The position numbers and the translations under genes are program-made. From NCBI RefSeq assembly GCF_023028105.1, contig NZ_CP095491.1, positions 2,604,001-2,668,000 on the forward strand: a stretch of 64,000 nt of DNA. Direction: 5' to 3'. A model generated the notes under the pieces. That model was given only the letters and a program-made list of their open reading frames with translations. It ran no database searches and was not told the DNA's origin. Position 1 is the first letter of the stretch; each line of letters begins with the position of its first letter. Shown one piece after another: positions 60,061 to 64,000 of this stretch. Origin of the DNA: Halosolutus gelatinilyticus. Lineage in GTDB: Archaea; Halobacteriota; Halobacteria; Halobacteriales; Natrialbaceae.

Positions 60061-61088
60061 GCTTCGAATACAGCGACGACACCGCCCGGCGGACGGAGAC
60101 GGCGGACGACGAGACGGACCGGAGAACCGATCGCGGGACCGATCGAACCGACTCCGAGCGCGGGCGATCGGACGCGAGGGGCGATCGTCCGGCTCCAGAG
60201 GTCGATCGGGTCGACGCGACCGAGGACGACCTCGATCGGTCGGTCCGGTTGGAGCTGCTCGCGGCGGAGAACCGCCGGCTCCGGGCCGAGTACGCTCGCG
60301 TCCGCCAGTCCAGGTACCGCCGCACGGCGATCGGGCTCGCGGCGATCGGGCTCGCGGCGATCGCAGGCGGCGCGCTCTTTCCGGGCAGTCGCGAGGTGCT
60401 CGTCGCGTTCGGCGCGACCGGGCTGTTCGGGAGCGTGCTCACGTACGCCCTCGCGCCCGAGCGGGTCGTCGCCGCGGACGTCGGCGAGCGCGTCTACGCC
60501 GCCCAGGCCGCCAACGGGGCCGCGATCGCGACCGAACTCGGCCTCCGAGACGATCGGCTCTACGTCCCGGTCGCGGCGGGAGACGGCGCCGAACTGTACG
60601 TGCCCGCCCACGCGGATTCCGAGCCGCCCGACGTCCCGGACGGGCCGTTCGTCCTCGAGGCGGCCGGACGGGGGCTCCTCCTGGAAGCGACCGGCGGCCC
60701 GCTCTTTCGGGAGTTTCGGCGAACGCTGACCGACGAGCCGGCGACCGACCCCGCGGCGCTGGCGACGCAGCTGTGCGAGGCGCTCGTCGAGGGATTCGAA
60801 CTGGCCGACCGCGCCCGGCCGGACGTCGACGCCGCGACCGGCCGCGTCACCGTCGCGGTCGCGAACGGCGCGTTCGGCGACGTCGATCGGTTCGACCACC
60901 CGATCGCGTCGTTCGTCGCCGTCGGGCTGGCAGCCGGCCTCGACCGGCCGGTCGAGCTGTCGGTCGACGCCGGCGACGAGCGATCGGACTGGCTGGTCAC
61001 CTGCCGCTTCGAGCCGCCGGCGGAAGCGCGAGACTCGACGGGGCGCGCGGACGGAGATGCCGATTCGAGCGCGCCCGCCGACGCGTAA
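60057..61088 (+). CDS. membrane protein of the DUF58/MoxR cluster with coiled coil
   Basis: A 343-residue protein. A disordered charged N-terminus (residues 1-60, rich in Asp, Arg and Thr) leads into a short coiled coil (SVRLELLAAENRRLRAEYARVRQ), then two spans (about 88-104 and 110-128, AIGLAAIGLAAIAGGALF and VAFGATGLFGSVLTYAL). A ~200-residue soluble domain follows, with no named fold I recognise, and a low-complexity end. It is the last gene of the plus-strand unit and converges on moxR. Confidence 0.7.
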   Translation: MSFEYSDDTARRTETADDETDRRTDRGTDRTDSERGRSDARGDRPAPEVDRVDATEDDLDRSVRLELLAAENRRLRAEYARVRQSRYRRTAIGLAAIGLAAIAGGALFPGSREVLVAFGATGLFGSVLTYALAPERVVAADVGERVYAAQAANGAAIATELGLRDDRLYVPVAAGDGAELYVPAHADSEPPDVPDGPFVLEAAGRGLLLEATGGPLFREFRRTLTDEPATDPAALATQLCEALVEGFELADRARPDVDAATGRVTVAVANGAFGDVDRFDHPIASFVAVGLAAGLDRPVELSVDAGDERSDWLVTCRFEPPAEARDSTGRADGDADSSAPADA

Positions 61089-61183
61089 GGACCGATCGCG
61101 ATCCGCGTCGGATCGGCGCCCCGGTTCGCGTTCTCGGATCGATTCCGATCGTCTCAGGAGTGTTAGGGCTGTTCCAGGGCGTA

Positions 61184-62194
61184 TCAGGCCGTCTCGCCGG
61201 CGATCGATTCGAGCTCGTCGATGTCGGCGTCGGGCACGTCGACCGACTCGAGGACCGCCGAGACGACGTCGTCGGGGGCGACGTTGCCGAGATCGGCGTC
61301 GGTGCTCAACACGAGCCGGTGGGCGAGGATCTGGGGCGCGAGCGCCTTCGCGTCGTCCGGGATCGCGTACGCCCGGCCGCGGACGGCCGCCCGCGCCTTG
61401 ACCCCGTCGAGGAACGCGAGGCTGGCCCGGGGCGAGGCGCCGACCGTCACGTCTGGGTGCGATCGCGTCGCGCCGACGAGGTCGAGGATGTACGCTTTGA
61501 CCGGATCCGCGACGTGGACCGCCATCGCCGTCTCCCGCGCGGCGAGGATGTCGTCGACGGCGACGGGACGACCGATATCGTCGGGGCCGAGGTCGGGCTC
61601 GCTGTCGAACCGATCGAGCAGTTTCGATTCGACCGCCCGATCGGGGAGGTCGATCGCGAGTCTGAACATGAAGCGGTCGCGCTGGGCTTCGGGCAGTTCG
61701 AAGACGCCCTCCATCTCGATCGGGTTCTGGGTCGCGACGACCATGAACGGCTCCGGCAGCGACAGCGTCTCCCCCTCGATCGTGACCGTCCGCTCCTGCA
61801 TGGCCTCGAGGAGGGCGCTCTGCGTTTTCGGGGTCGCGCGGTTGATCTCGTCGGCGACCACCAGGTTCGAGAAGACGGGGCCCCGTCGGAGGTCGAACTC
61901 GCCGGCGTCCTCGTGGTAGACGTGGGTGCCGGTGATGTCCGCCGGCAGGATGTCCGGCGTCATCTGGATGCGCGTGAACTCGAGCCCGGTCGCGCGGGCG
62001 AACAGGCTCGCGATCGTCGTTTTCGCGACCCCCGGTACACCCTCGATGAGGAGGTGGCCGCGGGTCAGCAGGGCGATCGTGAGGTGCTCGATCGCCGCCT
62101 CGTTGCCGACCAGGACGCGGTCGACCTCGTTGCGAACCGCCTCGTAGATCGCCTGCGGATCGCCGCGATCGTCAGTCCGATCCGTCTCGCTCAT
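61184..62194 (-). CDS. MoxR-family AAA+ ATPase
   Basis: A 336-residue AAA+ ATPase. Walker A GVPGVAKT, Walker B LVVADEINRATPKTQSALLEAM, then MEGVFELPEAQRDRFMFRL with the sensor and arginine-finger region, and the MoxR lid domain (SPRASLAFLDGVKARAAVRGRAY). MoxR proteins are thought to chaperone metal insertion or assembly of VWA-containing complexes, here probably with the DUF58 protein. It overlaps the upstream DUF4350 gene by 23 bases. Confidence 0.94.
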   Translation of the reverse strand: MSETDRTDDRGDPQAIYEAVRNEVDRVLVGNEAAIEHLTIALLTRGHLLIEGVPGVAKTTIASLFARATGLEFTRIQMTPDILPADITGTHVYHEDAGEFDLRRGPVFSNLVVADEINRATPKTQSALLEAMQERTVTIEGETLSLPEPFMVVATQNPIEMEGVFELPEAQRDRFMFRLAIDLPDRAVESKLLDRFDSEPDLGPDDIGRPVAVDDILAARETAMAVHVADPVKAYILDLVGATRSHPDVTVGASPRASLAFLDGVKARAAVRGRAYAIPDDAKALAPQILAHRLVLSTDADLGNVAPDDVVSAVLESVDVPDADIDELESIAGETA

Positions 62195-63299
62195 GCTGGC
62201 TTCCTTTCGACCGGGTCCGGTTAAGGGCTGCTATCACCCGTCGAACGCGGTCGTCGTCCCAGTCGGGGTGGCGACGGCGGAGGGAGGCGGCGCGCTCGGC
62301 GCCCGAGAGCTCGGCCGTCGCGATCGACTCGGGACGGCGCGACGACCGCGACAGGCGCTTCCGGACGGCGCCGATCGTCGGGGCGAGCGGCCGCCGCGAG
62401 AGCGCGGCGACGACGCCCACGACGAGGAGTCCGATCGCCGCCTGGAGCGAACTCGAAGAGCGGATCGCGGCCACCGCGCCGACGAGCGGGGGCGCCTCGT
62501 CGCCGTGCGATCGATCGATCAGGACGCGGTCGGCGTCGGCGTACTGCGCCCGGAGGAACGCCGCGTTGTCGGGCTCGCCGTACATCGCGTTGATCGCGAT
62601 GCTGGGATCGCCGACGGCGACGACCGTCCCGTCGCCCACGGATTCGACCGTCGCGACGGGGCGGGTTCCGAGCGAGTCCTCGCCGTCGAGCTCGTCGTCC
62701 TCGGCGTCGCCGAGGTAGGCGTACTCGCTCGTCGAGACGAGCACCGTCGCGCCGTTCGGCTCGATCGCCGTCGCGTAGTTCAGCGAGAGCCGCTCGACGC
62801 CCGCCGTGCGCGAGCGGTTTGCGACGGTCGTCGCGACGGGCATCGCCGGCCCGCGATCGTAGCGGCGGGTGTCGAGGACGAGGCGGCCGTCGACTCGCGC
62901 GTCGGCGCCGACGGCCGCGAGCAGGTCGGCGCCGGGCTCGCCGAAGTTCTCGAGGACGACCAGCGTCCCGCCGGACTCGACGAACCGGCGAATCCGCTCG
63001 CGGTCCTCGTCGCCGTAGCTCGACTCGGGGGCGACGACGAACGCGACCGTCTCGTTCGCCCGCACCTCGTCGTAGCGCGCCGTCTCGCGGATCACCTCGT
63101 GTTCCGTCCCGGGGTCCGACTCGATCTCGTCCCGGAACTCGCTGGTCCCGTCCCACGCGGGGTTGTAGAGCCCGAACGCCGCGGTCGAGGTCGTCGCCGC
63201 GACGAGGAGGCTGCCGAGGACCGCCGCCGAGAGCGCGACCAGGAGAACCCGCGGCCAGTCGATCCCGTCCCGATCGCGGAGCCACGTTCGCGGGGTCAT
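62172..63299 (-). CDS. DUF4350 domain membrane protein
   Basis: A 375-residue protein. An N-terminal span (about 18-40), the DUF4350 domain (YDEVRANETVAFVVAPESSYGDEDRERIRRFVESGGTLVVLENFG), which resembles a ThuA/GAT-like Rossmann fold, then a second span (about 282-302, LQAAIGLLVVGVVAAL) and a cytosolic tail with a small helical piece (HPDWDDDRVRRVIAAL). These proteins travel with MoxR and DUF58 in many genomes; the role is unknown. It overlaps moxR and follows a small membrane protein by 34 bases. Confidence 0.88.
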   Translation of the reverse strand: MTPRTWLRDRDGIDWPRVLLVALSAAVLGSLLVAATTSTAAFGLYNPAWDGTSEFRDEIESDPGTEHEVIRETARYDEVRANETVAFVVAPESSYGDEDRERIRRFVESGGTLVVLENFGEPGADLLAAVGADARVDGRLVLDTRRYDRGPAMPVATTVANRSRTAGVERLSLNYATAIEPNGATVLVSTSEYAYLGDAEDDELDGEDSLGTRPVATVESVGDGTVVAVGDPSIAINAMYGEPDNAAFLRAQYADADRVLIDRSHGDEAPPLVGAVAAIRSSSSLQAAIGLLVVGVVAALSRRPLAPTIGAVRKRLSRSSRRPESIATAELSGAERAASLRRRHPDWDDDRVRRVIAALNRTRSKGSQHERDGSD

Positions 63300-63333
63300 C
63301 TTTCCGGCCCCTCCGATCGCGGTCGAGCCGGCG

Positions 63334-63615
63334 TCACACCGGCAACACCTCCGGCGGCAGGATCGCGAGAACCCGCCTGACGACGACGATCGCGAACCCG
63401 ACGAGGCCGAGCGCGATCAGGACGAGCAGCCGCCGGCGCCACGCCGGCGTCACGGCGATCGGCGCCGTGAGTTCGGTGACGAGCAACAGGCCGATCAGCG
63501 AACACACGAAGACGAGCTCGTACGACAGCGCGCCGAGCAGGGTCAGGACCACGATCGTCGCCACCATCCAGGCGAGCTGTGCGTGGACGAATCGCATCCG
63601 GCGCCGCGTCGACAT
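63334..63615 (-). CDS. small membrane protein, first gene of the MoxR unit
   Basis: A 93-residue protein with three hydrophobic segments (about 13-31, 33-52 and 60-80: LAWMVATIVVLTLLGALSYELVFVCSLIGLLLVTEL, LLVLIALGLVGFAIVVVRRVLAIL). It has a basic start and no other motif. Position and direction place it in an operon with DUF4350 and moxR. Function unknown. Confidence 0.7.
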   Translation of the reverse strand: MSTRRRMRFVHAQLAWMVATIVVLTLLGALSYELVFVCSLIGLLLVTELTAPIAVTPAWRRRLLVLIALGLVGFAIVVVRRVLAILPPEVLPV

Positions 63616-63847
63616 CTACTCGAGTGAGTGCGGCGGGATACCGTAAATCTCCCGCTCCCGTTTTCGATCGCGATCGCTGCGATCGGTAGCGTGTTTGAAA
63701 GCGCGACTCGACGCGAGAGGATCGATCGAGTACACGATCGTCTCAACGTCGTGTCCACACAGTGAATAGAACGCAATCGCGATCGATTTTTCGTCCGGAA
63801 TTCGATGTTCCGGTACTGCTAACTGTGGGTTCGAAGAAGCGGGCAGT
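63616..63847. other. 232-bp divergent intergenic region
   Basis: Lies between the small membrane protein (leftward) and the phosphohexomutase (rightward); it should carry both promoters. A minus-strand open frame of 86 codons covers it but overlaps the start of the mutase gene and has no recognisable domain, so it is not called. Confidence 0.4.
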
Positions 63848-64000
63848 ATGTTCGGAACGAGCGGTATTCGCGGCACCGTCGGCGAAGAGGTTACTGCGTC
63901 GCTCGCGCTCTCGGTCGGGCGCGCGGTCGCGTCCGAGGGGTACGAGCGAGTCGTCGTCGGTCGCGATCCGCGGGCGAGCGGCGCGGTACTGCTGGACGCG
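63848..64000 (+). CDS. glmM: phosphoglucosamine/phosphohexomutase, 5' part
   Basis: The window ends 51 codons into this gene. The visible start reads MFGTSGIRGTVGEEVTASLA and then VVVGRDPRASG, the N-terminal phosphosugar-mutase pattern (FGTSGIRG binding phosphate, GRDxR). Haloarchaeal genes starting this way are mostly annotated as phosphoglucosamine mutase, but phosphomannomutase or phosphoglucomutase is equally possible because the catalytic serine loop and the sugar-binding loop lie beyond the window. Confidence 0.88.
   Translation, partial: MFGTSGIRGTVGEEVTASLALSVGRAVASEGYERVVVGRDPRASGAVLLDA

Noticed and set aside
63616-63876. 86-codon minus-strand frame before glmM
   Set aside because: It overlaps the mutase start, has no domain and occupies the promoter region.
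1-64000. CRISPR arrays, insertion sequences, toxin-antitoxin or defence genes
   Set aside because: No evenly spaced repeats, transposase, integrase, restriction or Cas-like proteins were recognised on either strand.

Overview
This window is a stretch of haloarchaeal chromosome. The DNA is GC-rich and the proteins are acidic. Archaeal markers include archaeosortase A, eIF2-alpha, Nop10, ribosomal proteins S27e and L44e, an archaeal initiator tRNA-Met, a ThiN-type thiamine regulator and histidine kinases with the haloarchaeal RHNLRN phospho-acceptor box. Many genes overlap by ATGA or GTGA, and GTG starts are common. The genus cannot be fixed from the sequence; a member of the Natrialba/Haloterrigena/Natrinema group would fit.

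Layout. 84-2640 (minus) holds two small HalOD1-like or hypothetical genes, a PdeM-like phosphoesterase and archaeosortase A. After a repeat-bearing gap come a winged-helix regulator (3040) and a translation operon read leftwards: L44e, S27e, eIF2-alpha, Nop10, PAC2. A small conserved protein, a GtrA protein and initiator tRNA-Met follow. 7816-14553 (plus) is a complete peptide-type ABC importer operon, and 15519-23426 (minus) is a second one; they converge tail to tail. 23738-37451 is metabolic and regulatory: a phosphoribosyltransferase, a membrane winged-helix protein, CoaBC, GNAT, a truncated thioredoxin-reductase-like flavoprotein, SRPBCC, TrkA, M42 peptidase, a thiolase/DUF35 pair, a VOC dioxygenase/hydrolase pair, an alpha/beta hydrolase, MeaB and the B12 subunit of methylmalonyl-CoA mutase. 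37745-48397 carries an HD protein, membrane proteins, a LysE exporter, topoisomerase I, a MATE pump, an acyltransferase, a polysaccharide flippase and a small lipoprotein. 48561-57874 runs from Thi4 through a histidine kinase, a double AAA ATPase, an epimerase, a putative metallopeptidase and a methyltransferase to the thiamine regulator. 58007-63615 is a DUF58/MoxR/DUF4350 membrane cluster, and the window ends in the first 51 codons of a phosphohexomutase.

Most notable. Both solute-binding proteins of the two ABC operons read as circular permutations of the SBP_bac_5 fold, cut at two different places, while each keeps its N-terminal Tat/lipobox anchor. Several partner subunits also carry large insertions or extensions. 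Separately, the palindrome CGATCG is iterated at about 7-9 per kb (counted by eye) in the core genes sampled, about 3 per kb in the first ABC operon and only about 1.2 per kb in the second, which suggests the second operon is a newer arrival.
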